64,000 bases of DNA from Aquabacter sp. L1I39. GTDB taxonomy: Bacteria; Pseudomonadota; Alphaproteobacteria; Rhizobiales; Xanthobacteraceae. The translations under genes and the position numbers were made by a program. This document shows, piece after piece, positions 33,991 through 44,495 of this stretch. Where the stretch lies: NCBI RefSeq assembly GCF_017742835.1, contig NZ_CP072392.1, positions 3,743,695 through 3,807,694 of the forward strand, written 5' to 3'. Numbering within the stretch: position 1 is the stretch's first letter; each line of letters opens with the position of its first letter. Under the pieces are notes generated by a model. The model did not search any database. It saw nothing but the letters and a program-made list of their open reading frames with translations, and was not told the DNA's origin.

Positions 33991-34284
33991 CTACAGTGTG
34001 GGCAGCACCACGAAGGGACCCGCGCCGCCGCTGGCCGCCAGCGCCGCCTCGGAGGCCTCGTGCGCCAGGATGTCGTCCACCCGCGCGCCAGGTGGCCCGG
34101 CCCGGCAGGCCTGCGCCAAGGCGGTGACCACTTCGTCCGGCCCTGCGAAGACTGCCTCCACCGCGCCGCTCGCGCGATTGCGCACCCACCCGGTCAGGCC
34201 GAGCCGCTCTGCTTCCCGGGCGCACCAGGCGCGATAGCCGACCCCCTGGACGCGCCCTCTTATGGTCAGGTGCAGGTAGCGCAT
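33991..34284 (-). CDS. acyP: Acylphosphatase
   Basis: 97 aa, hydrolyses carboxyl-phosphate bonds. Signature GRVQGVGYRAW (catalytic Arg) and GWVRNRASGAVEAVFAG (catalytic Asn in VRN). ATG at 34284 gives the family length and leaves an 8-bp gap after eipB; an in-frame start 21 bp upstream would overlap eipB. Confidence 0.93.
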   Translation of the reverse strand: MRYLHLTIRGRVQGVGYRAWCAREAERLGLTGWVRNRASGAVEAVFAGPDEVVTALAQACRAGPPGARVDDILAHEASEAALAASGGAGPFVVLPTL

Positions 34285-34292
34285 GGCCGCGC

Positions 34293-35123
34293 CTATTGCG
34301 CACAAGGCGCGCCCACCGGCAGCGCCTCGAAGCTGGACATCACGCCGCGCAGGACAAAATCGCCATAGTCGATGGACACCCGCCCGATCACCCCATTGTC
34401 GTAGAGCGTGATGGTCATGGTGTATTCGGGCGTCGAATCGGCGCTGTCTTCGTCGAAATAGGAGATGGTGACGGGATAGTAGGTGATCCCCGCGAGGGCG
34501 GCATCCGCCGCCTGGGGCAGGCCCTTGGCATCCATGGCGGGGCGGCCGATGACCGCGAGGGTGGAGAACACCCTCTGGCCGTCCTCCGACCCGTCGAACA
34601 CCCGCGCCTCATAGAGCGCCTCGCCGGCCTGGGCGGCGGCGATTACCTTTTCCACATGCTCGGTGGGCATGAGGATGTCGCCCTTCAACTCCACCGTCTC
34701 GGCCTTCGGCTTGGTCAGTTGCACGGTGGCGCCGGTGGCGGTGCGGTTGACGATGCCATCCACGTCCGACTTCACCTCGCCGCCGACGCGGTTCACGGTC
34801 TTGAAGCGGTAGGCCGCGCCCTTGCCGTCCTCCCAGGTGGCGGAGGCCATGTCGGAGCGCACGGGGCTTCCCTCGCCCGGCTCCAGCACGTTGGACTGGC
34901 GCATATTGACGCTGTAGCCCTCGCAGGCATTGCCCTTGATCTCGTAGTCCAGCCGGCCGTTCGCGCTCTCCAATTGCTGGGAGGAGCGGGAGGCATCAAG
35001 GGCGAGGGCGTAGCCGACCCGATGGGGCAGCAGCGATCCCGCGTGCGCGGCTGTGGCCGACAGCAGCGCGATCACTGCCGCCGCACCGGCGCCGGCTGGG
35101 GTCAAGCGGGCCAATAGCATCAT
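34293..35123 (-). CDS. eipB: Cell-envelope integrity protein EipB (DUF1849)
   Basis: 276 aa periplasmic protein. Signal peptide about 1-28 (ending TAAHAG), then a beta-spiral DUF1849 domain: LLPHRVGYALALDASR, GRLDYEIKGNACEGY, YFDEDSADSTPEYTM, IDYGDFVLRGVMSSFEALPV. Cys67 and Cys274 match the disulfide pair conserved in Brucella EipB, a protein needed for envelope integrity. Start at the first of two ATGs. Followed by acyP and a membrane glycosyltransferase, which fits an envelope theme. Confidence 0.9.
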   Translation of the reverse strand: MMLLARLTPAGAGAAAVIALLSATAAHAGSLLPHRVGYALALDASRSSQQLESANGRLDYEIKGNACEGYSVNMRQSNVLEPGEGSPVRSDMASATWEDGKGAAYRFKTVNRVGGEVKSDVDGIVNRTATGATVQLTKPKAETVELKGDILMPTEHVEKVIAAAQAGEALYEARVFDGSEDGQRVFSTLAVIGRPAMDAKGLPQAADAALAGITYYPVTISYFDEDSADSTPEYTMTITLYDNGVIGRVSIDYGDFVLRGVMSSFEALPVGAPCAQ

Positions 35124-35363
35124 GCCGACCGTCCTTCTGCGGGGGGCCGTGTCCCAAAGGCGCGCCGGCCAGCCCCAATCTTGCCGCTTGCGCGGCTTAA
35201 CCCACGAGCGTGCCCCGACCGCCGAGGTCGAGGTGCTGGTGTCGCCCTTCGACGATACCAAGCGTGAATGTGTCCTGGCTGCTTGCGCGGCCTCCGCCCA
35301 TCGGCCAAGAGAGGGCGGCAATTTGAGGGCGTATCCTACGCCCAGGTGTGGCTGGAGGCGAGA

Positions 35364-35828
35364 ATGTCGCAAACCGTCGAGCAGAAGCTGGCTGAACTCG
35401 GGATCACCCTTCCCACCCCGGTGGCGCCGCTCGCCAATTATGTGCCGGTGGTGCGCACGGGCAACCTGCTCATGGTGTCCGGCCAGGTGTCCATCGACGG
35501 CAGCGGTAAGCTGATGACCGGCAAGCTCGGCGGCGGCGTCGACATCGAGACCGGCCGGGCCGCCGCGCGGCTGTGCGCCATCAACATCCTCGCCCAGGTG
35601 AAGGCCGCCGTGGGCGACCTCGACAAGGTGGTGCGGGTGGTGAAGCTCGTCGGCTTCGTCAATTCCACGCCCGACTTCGTGGACCAGCCCAAAGTGGTGA
35701 ATGGCTGCTCGGACTTCTTTGTCGAAGTTCTCGGCGACAAGGGCCGCCATGCCCGCTCGGCGGTGGGAATCGCGGCTCTGCCGTTCGACGCGGCGGTCGA
35801 GGTCGAAGCCATCATCGAAGTGGCCTGA
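35364..35828 (+). CDS. RidA/YjgF family protein
   Basis: 154 aa. YjgF-like fold with LVSGQVSIDGSG-type strand (MVSGQVSIDGSGKL), ARLCAINILAQVKAAVGDLDKV and GDKGRHARSAVGIAALPFDAAVEVE. It belongs to the longer RidA subgroup; the canonical deaminase Arg is represented in HARSAVG. Family members hydrolyse reactive enamines/imines, but this subgroup is uncharacterised. ATG follows GGAGGCGAGA. Probably in one transcript with the downstream GDPD gene (19-bp gap). Confidence 0.9.
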   Translation: MSQTVEQKLAELGITLPTPVAPLANYVPVVRTGNLLMVSGQVSIDGSGKLMTGKLGGGVDIETGRAAARLCAINILAQVKAAVGDLDKVVRVVKLVGFVNSTPDFVDQPKVVNGCSDFFVEVLGDKGRHARSAVGIAALPFDAAVEVEAIIEVA

Positions 35829-35847
35829 TTCGACCGAAGGCGCCCCC

Positions 35848-36591
35848 ATGGTCGACCTGACCTTCCTGACCCGCCGTCCGGTGGCCCATCGCGGGCTGCA
35901 CGACCGTTCGGCGGGTCGCATCGAGAACACGGCCTCGGCCATCGACGCCGCCATCGACGCCAATTATGCGGTGGAGGTGGATGTCCAGCTCAGCCGCGAT
36001 GCGGAGGCCATGGTCTTCCATGACCCAACCCTGGAGCGGCTGACGGTCGCGGACGGGGCGCTGGCCAATTTCAACAGCAACGCCCTGCGCCGCATTCCGC
36101 TCAGGGACACCTCAGACCGGATGATGTCCTTGCCGGAACTGTTCGGCCGAGTGAACGGGCGCATGCCCGTGCTCATCGAGGTCAAGAGCGACTTTTCCGG
36201 CGACCTGCGGCTTGCCAGGCGGGCGGCGCGGCTCGCCTCCACCTATCGGGGCACCTGCGCGCTTATGTCGTTCGATCCCAAGGTGGTGGCGGCGCTGGCG
36301 GAGTTCGCCCCTGGCGTGCCGCGCGGCATCGTCGCCCAACGCGCCCCCCTGACCGGGGAGGGGGCGCCTTGCTCGCTGAAGGATCGCCTCGCGCAAGCGA
36401 ACCTGCTGCACTGGCGCGCCTCGCGCTTCCAATTCGTGGCCTATCGGGTCGGCGACTTGCCGGCCTTGCCGGTGCGCGTCGCGCGGGCCTTTTCCGTCCC
36501 GGTGCTGGCCTGGACCGTGCGCACTGAGGCCGAGCGCAGTCTCGCGTCCAAGTCGGCGGACCAGATCATCTTCGAGGGCTTTCGGCCCTAA
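35848..36591 (+). CDS. Glycerophosphodiester phosphodiesterase
   Basis: 247 aa cytoplasmic TIM barrel without signal peptide. Catalytic blocks VAHRGLHDR, ENTASAIDAAI, EVDVQLSRDAEAMVFHDPTL and LIEVKSDF are intact. Cleaves glycerophosphodiesters from phospholipid turnover to glycerol-3-phosphate and an alcohol. Follows RidA closely. Confidence 0.93.
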   Translation: MVDLTFLTRRPVAHRGLHDRSAGRIENTASAIDAAIDANYAVEVDVQLSRDAEAMVFHDPTLERLTVADGALANFNSNALRRIPLRDTSDRMMSLPELFGRVNGRMPVLIEVKSDFSGDLRLARRAARLASTYRGTCALMSFDPKVVAALAEFAPGVPRGIVAQRAPLTGEGAPCSLKDRLAQANLLHWRASRFQFVAYRVGDLPALPVRVARAFSVPVLAWTVRTEAERSLASKSADQIIFEGFRP

Positions 36592-36704
36592 ACGGGCGGG
36601 CTGCCCTGCGGGCGCGGTCCCGACTGCGAGAATGTGCTAGAAAAGTGCGGCCTTTGTCTCGCCGCGCGGTGCTCCCGCGCGGCACCCCATGACGCGAGAC
36701 TTTC

Positions 36705-37727
36705 ATGCGCCGCGCCCTTCTGTCCACCTGCCTTGCCCTCTCCCTGCTGGCTTTGACCGGCGCCGCCCGCGCCAATGACACCACCGCGGCACTTGAGGCG
36801 GGCGGGCTGGTCTTCGTGCCAAACGATGAAGTGGAGATGCGCTCGGAAGATCTGTTCATCTCCGAGAAGGAGGTGCGCGTCTCCTACATCTTCCATTCCA
36901 ACGCGGAGAAGGACACCACCGTTCTCGTCGCCTTCCCCATGCCGGACGTGCGGTACCTGGAGCAGGACGTGGCGGTGCCCAATCCCGGCTCGCCCAATTT
37001 CCTCGACTTCGCCACCGTCGTGGACGGCAAGCCGGTGGAGACCAAGGTGGAATTGCGGGTGACGGCCTTCGGCCTCGACCGCACCCAATTGCTCACCGAC
37101 CTGAAGGTGCCGCTCAATCCGCTGTCGCCCGACACCCTCAAGGCGCTGGACGCCTTGCCCGAGGACAAGCAGCAGACCTTGCTGGAACTGGGCCTGGTGC
37201 GGCGGGACGATTATGACGTGGGCAAGGGCATGGAGCGCCACTTCGCGCCGCTGTGGACCCTGCGCACCACCTTCTACTGGATGCAGACCTTCCCGGCGAA
37301 GAAGGACCTGAAGGTCGAGCACCGCTACAAGCCGAGCGTCGGCACCTCGGTGGGCACCATCCTGGGCTCGGAAATGAAGGGCGAGCCGGATTACGTGAAC
37401 CTCATCAAGGCCCAGCGCGACAAATATTGCGTCGAGCCGGCCCTCATGGCGAGCCTCCAGAAGGCGACGCGGGAGGCGCAGAAGCAGGATCGCATGGCCT
37501 ATTCGGAGGCCTTCATCGGCTATGTGCTGAAGACCGGCGCCAATTGGTACGGCCCCATCGGCGACTTCACGCTGACCATCGACAAGGGCGCGCCGGATTA
37601 CCTTCTCAGCTTTTGCGGGACCGGGGCCAAGAAGATCGGCCCCACCACCTTCCAGATGAAAGCGAAAGATTTCTGGCCGCAGAACGATTTGGAGATCCTC
37701 ATCCTCAAGCCCTATCCGAAGAAGTGA
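36705..37727 (+). CDS. DUF4424 family exported protein
   Basis: 340 aa. A Sec signal peptide (about 1-23, ending GAARAN) precedes a domain with DTTAALEAGGLVFVPNDEVEM, EKEVRVSYIFHS, TVLVAFPMPDV and YDVGKGMERHFAPLWTLRTTF, as in DUF4424. Secreted or periplasmic protein of unknown role. It stands alone with a 113-bp upstream gap and precedes the FemAB-like gene by 50 bp. Confidence 0.85.
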   Translation: MRRALLSTCLALSLLALTGAARANDTTAALEAGGLVFVPNDEVEMRSEDLFISEKEVRVSYIFHSNAEKDTTVLVAFPMPDVRYLEQDVAVPNPGSPNFLDFATVVDGKPVETKVELRVTAFGLDRTQLLTDLKVPLNPLSPDTLKALDALPEDKQQTLLELGLVRRDDYDVGKGMERHFAPLWTLRTTFYWMQTFPAKKDLKVEHRYKPSVGTSVGTILGSEMKGEPDYVNLIKAQRDKYCVEPALMASLQKATREAQKQDRMAYSEAFIGYVLKTGANWYGPIGDFTLTIDKGAPDYLLSFCGTGAKKIGPTTFQMKAKDFWPQNDLEILILKPYPKK

Positions 37728-37777
37728 GCGGGCGGCCCGTTCCCCATCGCTGCACCGCACGCATATGATGGGGCACC

Positions 37778-38950
37778 ATGTCCGAGACCCGCTTGCGCAT
37801 TCTCTCCTCGCTCTCCGAGATCCCGCCCGAAGCCTGGGACGCCTGTGCAGCCGGCGCCGCGGCGCGCCCTGAGCCTTTCGTATCCCATGCCTTCCTTCAG
37901 GCCCTGGAGGAATCGGGCAGCGCCGCCCCCCGCACCGGCTGGGCGCCCCAGCATCTGGTGCTGGACGGCGCCGAAGGGGTGCGGGCGGTGGCGCCGGTCT
38001 ATCTGAAGTCCCATTCGCGCGGCGAATATGTCTTCGACCAGGGCTGGGCGGAAGCCTATGAGCAGGCCGGCGGGCGCTATTATCCCAAACTCCAGGTGGC
38101 CGTCCCTTTTACGCCCGTCACCGGCCGCCGCCTGCTGGTGCGCGCCGCTGCGGACGAAGCGGAGGCGGGCACCTTGCTCGCCGCCGGCCTCGTGGAACTT
38201 GCCCGCCAGCACCGCGCCTCCTCCGCCCATGTGACCTTCGCCACCAAGGGGGAGTGGGAGCATCTGGCGCGCCTTGGCTTCCTCCAGCGCATGGACCAGC
38301 AATTCCACTGGACCAACAAGGGCTACGGCTCCTACGAGGATTTCCTGGAGGAACTCGCCTCCCGCAAGCGCAAGGCCCTGCGGCGGGAGCGGCGCGAGGC
38401 GCTTTCGGCCGGCATCACCATCGACTGGCTCACCGGGCCTGACATCACCGAAGCCGCCTGGGATGCCTTCTTCGCCTTTTACATGGACACCGGCGCGCGC
38501 AAATGGGGGCGGCCCTATCTCAACCGCCGCTTCTTCTCGCTGCTGGGCGAGCGCATGGCCGACCAGGTGCTGCTGGTGATGGCGAAGCGGGAAGGGCGTT
38601 ACATTGCGGGCGCGCTTAATCTCATCGGTGCCAGCACGCTCTATGGGCGCTATTGGGGGGCGGTGGAGGATCATCCCTTCCTCCATTTCGAGGTCTGCTA
38701 CCACCAGGCCGTCGACTATGCCATCGCCCACCGTCTCGCGGTGGTGGAAGCGGGCGCGCAGGGCGAGCACAAGCTGGCGCGCGGCTATCTGCCCACCCCC
38801 ACCTATTCGGCCCACTACATCGCCGACCCCGCCTTGCGGCGGGGCGTCGCCCAGTATCTGGAGCGCGAGCGGGCCTATGTGCAGGAGGCGGGGGCGGATC
38901 TTGCTGAGCTCGGCCCGTTCCGCCGCGGGGAGCTCCAGGAGGGCGATTGA
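37778..38950 (+). CDS. FemAB-like GNAT acyltransferase (peptidoglycan-type, PF04339)
   Basis: 390 aa. Matches the COG3146 group: FVSHAFLQALEESGS, LVLDGAEGVRAVAPVYLKSHS, EYVFDQGWAEAY, YYPKLQVAVPFTPVTGRR, then SRKRKALRRERREAL and GRYWGAVEDHPFLHFEVCYHQA. Two GNAT folds are expected. The family is annotated as peptidoglycan biosynthesis-related, but the acceptor is not established. 134 bp before the Anbu peptidase gene. Confidence 0.9.
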   Translation: MSETRLRILSSLSEIPPEAWDACAAGAAARPEPFVSHAFLQALEESGSAAPRTGWAPQHLVLDGAEGVRAVAPVYLKSHSRGEYVFDQGWAEAYEQAGGRYYPKLQVAVPFTPVTGRRLLVRAAADEAEAGTLLAAGLVELARQHRASSAHVTFATKGEWEHLARLGFLQRMDQQFHWTNKGYGSYEDFLEELASRKRKALRRERREALSAGITIDWLTGPDITEAAWDAFFAFYMDTGARKWGRPYLNRRFFSLLGERMADQVLLVMAKREGRYIAGALNLIGASTLYGRYWGAVEDHPFLHFEVCYHQAVDYAIAHRLAVVEAGAQGEHKLARGYLPTPTYSAHYIADPALRRGVAQYLERERAYVQEAGADLAELGPFRRGELQEGD

Positions 38951-39084
38951 GGGCGGGGCCAGCGGAAGCGTTGCCGGGAGGCGACACTGCGCCGGACACG
39001 AAAATCATATTCCCCTCGCGGGGTCTCGCGGATTGCGGCCGGCCGCAAGGGCTGGCTATAAGTCCGTCGAGGCGAGGGAAGGCA

Positions 39085-39855
39085 ATGACATATTGTTGCG
39101 GGGTTCTGGTTCGGGAAGGCCTGGTGATGGTGGCGGACACGCGCACCAATGCGGGCCTCGACAACATCTCCACCTTCCGCAAGCTCCACGTCTTCGAGGA
39201 GCCCGGCCATTATGTGATGGCGCTGGCCTCGGCCGGGAATCTGTCTGTGTCCCAATCGGTGGTGAGCCTGCTCCATGAAGGGGTGGAGGACCACGAGGCT
39301 GGCGAGCGGCAGATGCTGCGCGACTCGCGCACCATGTTCCAGGCCGCCCAATTGGTGGGCCGGGCCATCCGCCAGGTCCATTCGCTGGACGGCGGGGCGC
39401 TGGAACAGAGCAATGTGAGCTTCGACGTGTCCTTCCTGCTGGGCGGACAGATTGCCGGCGGGCCGCTGCGGCTCTTCATGGTCTATTCGGCCGGCAATTT
39501 CATCGAATGCACCACCGACACGCCTTTCCTTCAGATCGGCGAGCATAAATACGGCAAGCCGGTGCTGGACCGCGCCGTGACCTATGACATGGACATTGCC
39601 GACGCGCTGAAATCCAGCCTCATCTCCATGGATTCCACCATGCGCTCGAATCTCGGCGTGGGCCTGCCCATCGACGTGCTGGTGCTGTGCCCCGACGCCC
39701 TGGAAGCCGAGCTGCGCTATCGGATCGAGCCGGGCGAGCCCTATTTCCATGATCTGCGCGAGCGCTGGTCAGCGGCCCTGCGGGCGGCCCATTCCTCCAT
39801 CCCCCGCCCGCCCTACCTGAAGACCCGCCGCACGGCGGTGCCTGACCAGGGCTGA
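39085..39855 (+). CDS. Anbu proteasome-like peptidase (ancestral beta subunit)
   Basis: 256 aa Ntn-hydrolase. After Met removal Thr2 becomes the N-terminal nucleophile (TYCCGVLVREGLVMVADTR), with the proteasomal Asp in MVADTR and Lys in FRKLHVF. SFDVSFLLGGQIAGG and YKTRRTA-type tail fit Anbu (BPH-related). Anbu assembles as open dodecameric rings or a lock-washer helix; its substrates are unknown. Elsewhere it is encoded with an ATP-grasp, alpha-E and a transglutaminase-like gene; none of these is adjacent here. Confidence 0.92.
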   Translation: MTYCCGVLVREGLVMVADTRTNAGLDNISTFRKLHVFEEPGHYVMALASAGNLSVSQSVVSLLHEGVEDHEAGERQMLRDSRTMFQAAQLVGRAIRQVHSLDGGALEQSNVSFDVSFLLGGQIAGGPLRLFMVYSAGNFIECTTDTPFLQIGEHKYGKPVLDRAVTYDMDIADALKSSLISMDSTMRSNLGVGLPIDVLVLCPDALEAELRYRIEPGEPYFHDLRERWSAALRAAHSSIPRPPYLKTRRTAVPDQG

Positions 39856-39879
39856 GCGGCTCTGTCTTCACGCATGTGG

Positions 39880-39908
39880 CGGCGGCCCTCGGGCCGCCGT
39901 TTTCGTTT
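39880..39908 (+). terminator. Terminator after the Anbu gene
   Basis: CGGCGGCCC-TC-GGGCCGCCG stem followed by TTTTCGTTT, a good rho-independent signal 24 bp after the Anbu stop. Confidence 0.8.
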
Positions 39909-39923
39909 GTGCCGCCCAAACAG

Positions 39924-39951
39924 AAAGGGCGCCGCTCGCGCGACGCCCTTT
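39924..39951 (-). terminator. Putative final terminator of groESL
   Basis: AAAGGGCG/CGCCCTTT inverted repeat (39924-39931 and 39944-39951); read leftward it is followed by CTGTTTG. It lies past the repeat array, so it may be the real end of the groESL message. Confidence 0.5.
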
Positions 39952-39973
39952 CCGAATTCAGACCCAGTAATGA

Positions 39974-41895
<1,922 letters not shown>

Positions 41896-41930
41896 TCAGC
41901 TTGGGACGATGGAAAGGATGAAAAAGGGGC

Positions 41931-42245
41931 TCACGCCGCCTTCTTGGCGGAAGCGGAGGCCTCGACGACGCCGAGGATGTCGCTTTCCTTCATGATGAGC
42001 AGGTCCTGGCCGTCGATCTTGACCTCGGTGCCGGACCACTTGCCGAACAGGACGCGGTCGCCAGCCTTCACGTCGAGCGCGACCAGCTCGCCCTTCTCGT
42101 TGCGCACGCCCGGACCCACGGCCACCACCTCGCCCTCCTGGGGCTTTTCCTTGGCGGTGTCGGGGATGATGATGCCGCCGGCAGTTTTCTGCTCAGCTTC
42201 GATGCGCTTCACGACCACGCGGTCGTGCAGAGGACGGAAACCCAT
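41931..42245 (-). CDS. groS: Co-chaperonin GroES (10 kDa)
   Basis: 104 aa. [20 protein letters not shown], the mobile loop around [16 protein letters not shown], and [11 protein letters not shown] are diagnostic. Start at ATG 42245 with GGAGGTTCCCCG upstream. First gene of groESL; a CIRCE element lies 114-140 bp upstream. The C-terminus has an Ala/Lys tail (SASAKKAA). Confidence 0.97.
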   Translation of the reverse strand: MGFRPLHDRVVVKRIEAEQKTAGGIIIPDTAKEKPQEGEVVAVGPGVRNEKGELVALDVKAGDRVLFGKWSGTEVKIDGQDLLIMKESDILGVVEASASAKKAA

Positions 42246-42358
42246 CGGGGAACCTCCAATTGGCTTTGACTTCATTCCGGCCACGCCGAGGTTCGGTCGC
42301 GGCCTGGGCGCCATCTAAGGAGGGCGGGGAGCCGGTGCAAGGGGGCTGCTCACATTTT

Positions 42359-42385
42359 TTGGCACTCACCGGATCAGAGTGCTAG
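42359..42385. promoter_or_regulatory. CIRCE element (HrcA operator) of groESL
   Basis: TTGGCACTC-N9-GAGTGCTAG matches the CIRCE consensus TTAGCACTC-N9-GAGTGCTAA with one change in each arm. It lies in the 5' region of groES, implying heat-shock control by HrcA. No gene for HrcA is in the window. Confidence 0.9.
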
Positions 42386-42608
42386 CGGCGCTGTTCCCCC
42401 GTTTCCGGCCTGCCCGCCGGCAGCGGATGAGACCCGCGGGAGGTCGTTGTCAGCAGTCTCGATGAACCGCTGCTAACGCCTTGTTTTTGCACGCTTAAAC
42501 CATTTTTTGGTCTGGCTCGCGCAAGATTGTCAGCCGACAATGGATCCGTTCCCACCGCGTCGGATTGAAAAGCAGGTGGGGCCAGTGGCGTGCATGGAGG
42601 TGTCGAAC

Positions 42609-42878
42609 ATGGCTTGCGGCGACTTCGTGAAGCAGATTTCCGGCTATGGCCTGGTGACGGCCGAGATCCTCTACCACCTGCCGGATCATCCCGCGTTTCT
42701 ACAGTCCTATATCTGGCAGGATTACGACCTCTCGCCGAAATTCCCCGAGCTCAACAAGTTCCTGGCCTTCTGGCGCCGCGAGCTGGAGGGCCCGCTGCAT
42801 TCGGTGAAGGTGGCCCATTGCGAACTCATCAAGCCGGCGGAGCTGCGGGCGGTGGGGGGGATTTACCTCCTCAATTGA
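42609..42878 (+). CDS. usg: Usg family protein
   Basis: 89 aa. GYGLVTAEILYHLPDHPAFL, IWQDYDLSPKFPELNKFL and LEGPLHSVKVAHCELIKPAE match the Usg family, which in alphaproteobacteria is often found near trpF. Function unknown; likely cytoplasmic. ATG 42609 is chosen because GGAGG lies 8 bp before it. It is preceded by a 363-bp gap that contains the groESL control region and otherwise nothing I recognise. Confidence 0.88.
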   Translation: MACGDFVKQISGYGLVTAEILYHLPDHPAFLQSYIWQDYDLSPKFPELNKFLAFWRRELEGPLHSVKVAHCELIKPAELRAVGGIYLLN

Positions 42879-42986
42879 CCTTCTTTCATGACGTTAGGTC
42901 AGGGCGTGTGGGTATCTTTCGCCCCCCGCCCTGACACCGCCGCTTTCTCGGTGCTATGAGTGTGCCTCTATCTCATCGAGGCACCT

Positions 42987-43589
42987 GTGGATCACCGTAC
43001 GCCGCGGACTTCCGAACTGCTCGCCGCCGTCCTGGCCTCCCAGGAGGGGGAAAAGGTGGCGATTGGCGACCTGGTGAATGCACTGCGCAACAGGGCCTTC
43101 GGCATCATCTTCCTGCTGTTCGGCATCCCCAACTGCATCCCCATGCCGCCCGGCATTCCCGTCATCTGTGGCATCGTTCTGGGGCTCATCGGCTTGCAGA
43201 TGGCCATGGGCCGCCAGGAATTGTGGCTGCCCGAGCGCGTGTCCCGCCAGACTTTTTCGCGCTCCATGCTGGAGGCCATCGTCACCCGCTCGCGGCCTTA
43301 CATCATGTGGTTCGAGCGCTGGTCGCGGCCGCGCATGGAGACTTTTGCCGGCCCCACCGCGCGCCGCCTCGTGGGGGCGACAGTGGTGCTGCTGGGGTTC
43401 ATCCTGCTTTTGCCCATCCCGTTCCTGGGCAATCTGCCGCCGGGATTCGCGGTCTGCGTCTTCGGCCTTGGCCTCGTGGAGCGCGATGGCGGGGTGATTC
43501 TGGCGGGCTTCTTCGCCACCTTGCTGGGCTTATTGATCACAGCCGCCATGAGTTGGGCCATCTGGCAGGGCGCGGTCGCCATCTTCTGA
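42987..43589 (+). CDS. ExoD family exopolysaccharide-synthesis membrane protein
   Basis: 200 aa, about four membrane helices. ExoD signature: FGIIFLLFGIPNCIPMPPGIP, IVLGLIGLQMAMGRQELWLP and LPIPFLGNLPPGFAVCVFGL. In Sinorhizobium exoD mutants have altered exopolysaccharide and alkali sensitivity; the biochemical role is unknown. GTG 42987 has GAGG at good distance; an in-frame GTG at 42960 would add nine residues. Confidence 0.85.
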   Translation: MDHRTPRTSELLAAVLASQEGEKVAIGDLVNALRNRAFGIIFLLFGIPNCIPMPPGIPVICGIVLGLIGLQMAMGRQELWLPERVSRQTFSRSMLEAIVTRSRPYIMWFERWSRPRMETFAGPTARRLVGATVVLLGFILLLPIPFLGNLPPGFAVCVFGLGLVERDGGVILAGFFATLLGLLITAAMSWAIWQGAVAIF

Positions 43590-43667
43590 GCAAGACGGCC
43601 AATCTCGGCAAATTGCGCTATGGTGCCACCCTGACCTTGGCAGAGACCGAGGCGAGGGGATGAAACC

Positions 43668-44384
43668 ATGTGCATTCGGTGTCAGAGCGGGTTTTCCAGG
43701 CGCGGTCTCTTGTTCGGGGCGGCGGCCTTGGCTGGGGCCTGTCTCACGCGCCCGGCGTTCGCGGCGGATGAACTGCCGCCCGGCCAGAAGGCGCCCAACG
43801 ACATTCCGGGCAGCGAGGCGCTCGACCGGCTGATGGCCGGCAATGCCCGCTATGTGGTCAATACCACCGAGCATCGGGATTTCTCGGCCCGCCGGCTGGC
43901 GCAGGCGAAAGCGCAATATCCCATCGCCGCGGTGCTCGGCTGTTCCGATTCGCGCGTCTCGCCCGAACTGTGCTTCGACCAGGGGCCGGGCGATGTGTTC
44001 GTGGTGCGCGTCGCCGGGAATGTGGCGGATAATGACGGCCTCGCCAGCCTGGAATATGCGGTCGCCTATCTCGGCGTGCCACTGGTGATGGTGCTCGGCC
44101 ACACCGCCTGCGGGGCCGTCGGGGCCGCGGTGAAGGCCGCCACCCAGCAGGCGCAGTTTCCTGGCCATCTGCCGGGGCTGATCAAGAGCATCCTGCCGGC
44201 GGTCGAGGCGGCCAAGGGGCAGGGGCCCGACCTTCTGGACGCCGCCATCGTCACCAATGCCCGCCTGACGGCCGCAGAGGTCGGAGGGGCTAGTCCGATC
44301 ATCGGAGCCGCCATTGCGGCGGGCAAGGTCAAGCTGGCCACCGGCATTTACGAATTGGGCAGCGGCAAGGTCACGCTGGTCTGA
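43668..44384 (+). CDS. Periplasmic beta-class carbonic anhydrase
   Basis: 238 aa. A twin-arginine signal (FSRRGLLFGAAALAGACL, cleavage near AFAAD) precedes a beta carbonic anhydrase: Zn ligands Cys in LGCSDSRVSPE, His and Cys in LGHTACGAVGA, with the Asp-Arg dyad in SDSR. Interconverts CO2 and bicarbonate; export by Tat places it in the periplasm, where it could help supply CO2/bicarbonate to an autotrophic or C1-using cell. Confidence 0.92.
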   Translation: MCIRCQSGFSRRGLLFGAAALAGACLTRPAFAADELPPGQKAPNDIPGSEALDRLMAGNARYVVNTTEHRDFSARRLAQAKAQYPIAAVLGCSDSRVSPELCFDQGPGDVFVVRVAGNVADNDGLASLEYAVAYLGVPLVMVLGHTACGAVGAAVKAATQQAQFPGHLPGLIKSILPAVEAAKGQGPDLLDAAIVTNARLTAAEVGGASPIIGAAIAAGKVKLATGIYELGSGKVTLV

Positions 44385-44495
44385 TCGCATCCCGGCAGGT
44401 TCGTCCCTGGCCGGGCTTCACCTTGCCGCCGGGAGGCTCTAGGAAGGCGCTCCGCAGCGCCGGCCCAACTGCCGCGCGTCCTGGATGAAAGCCTG

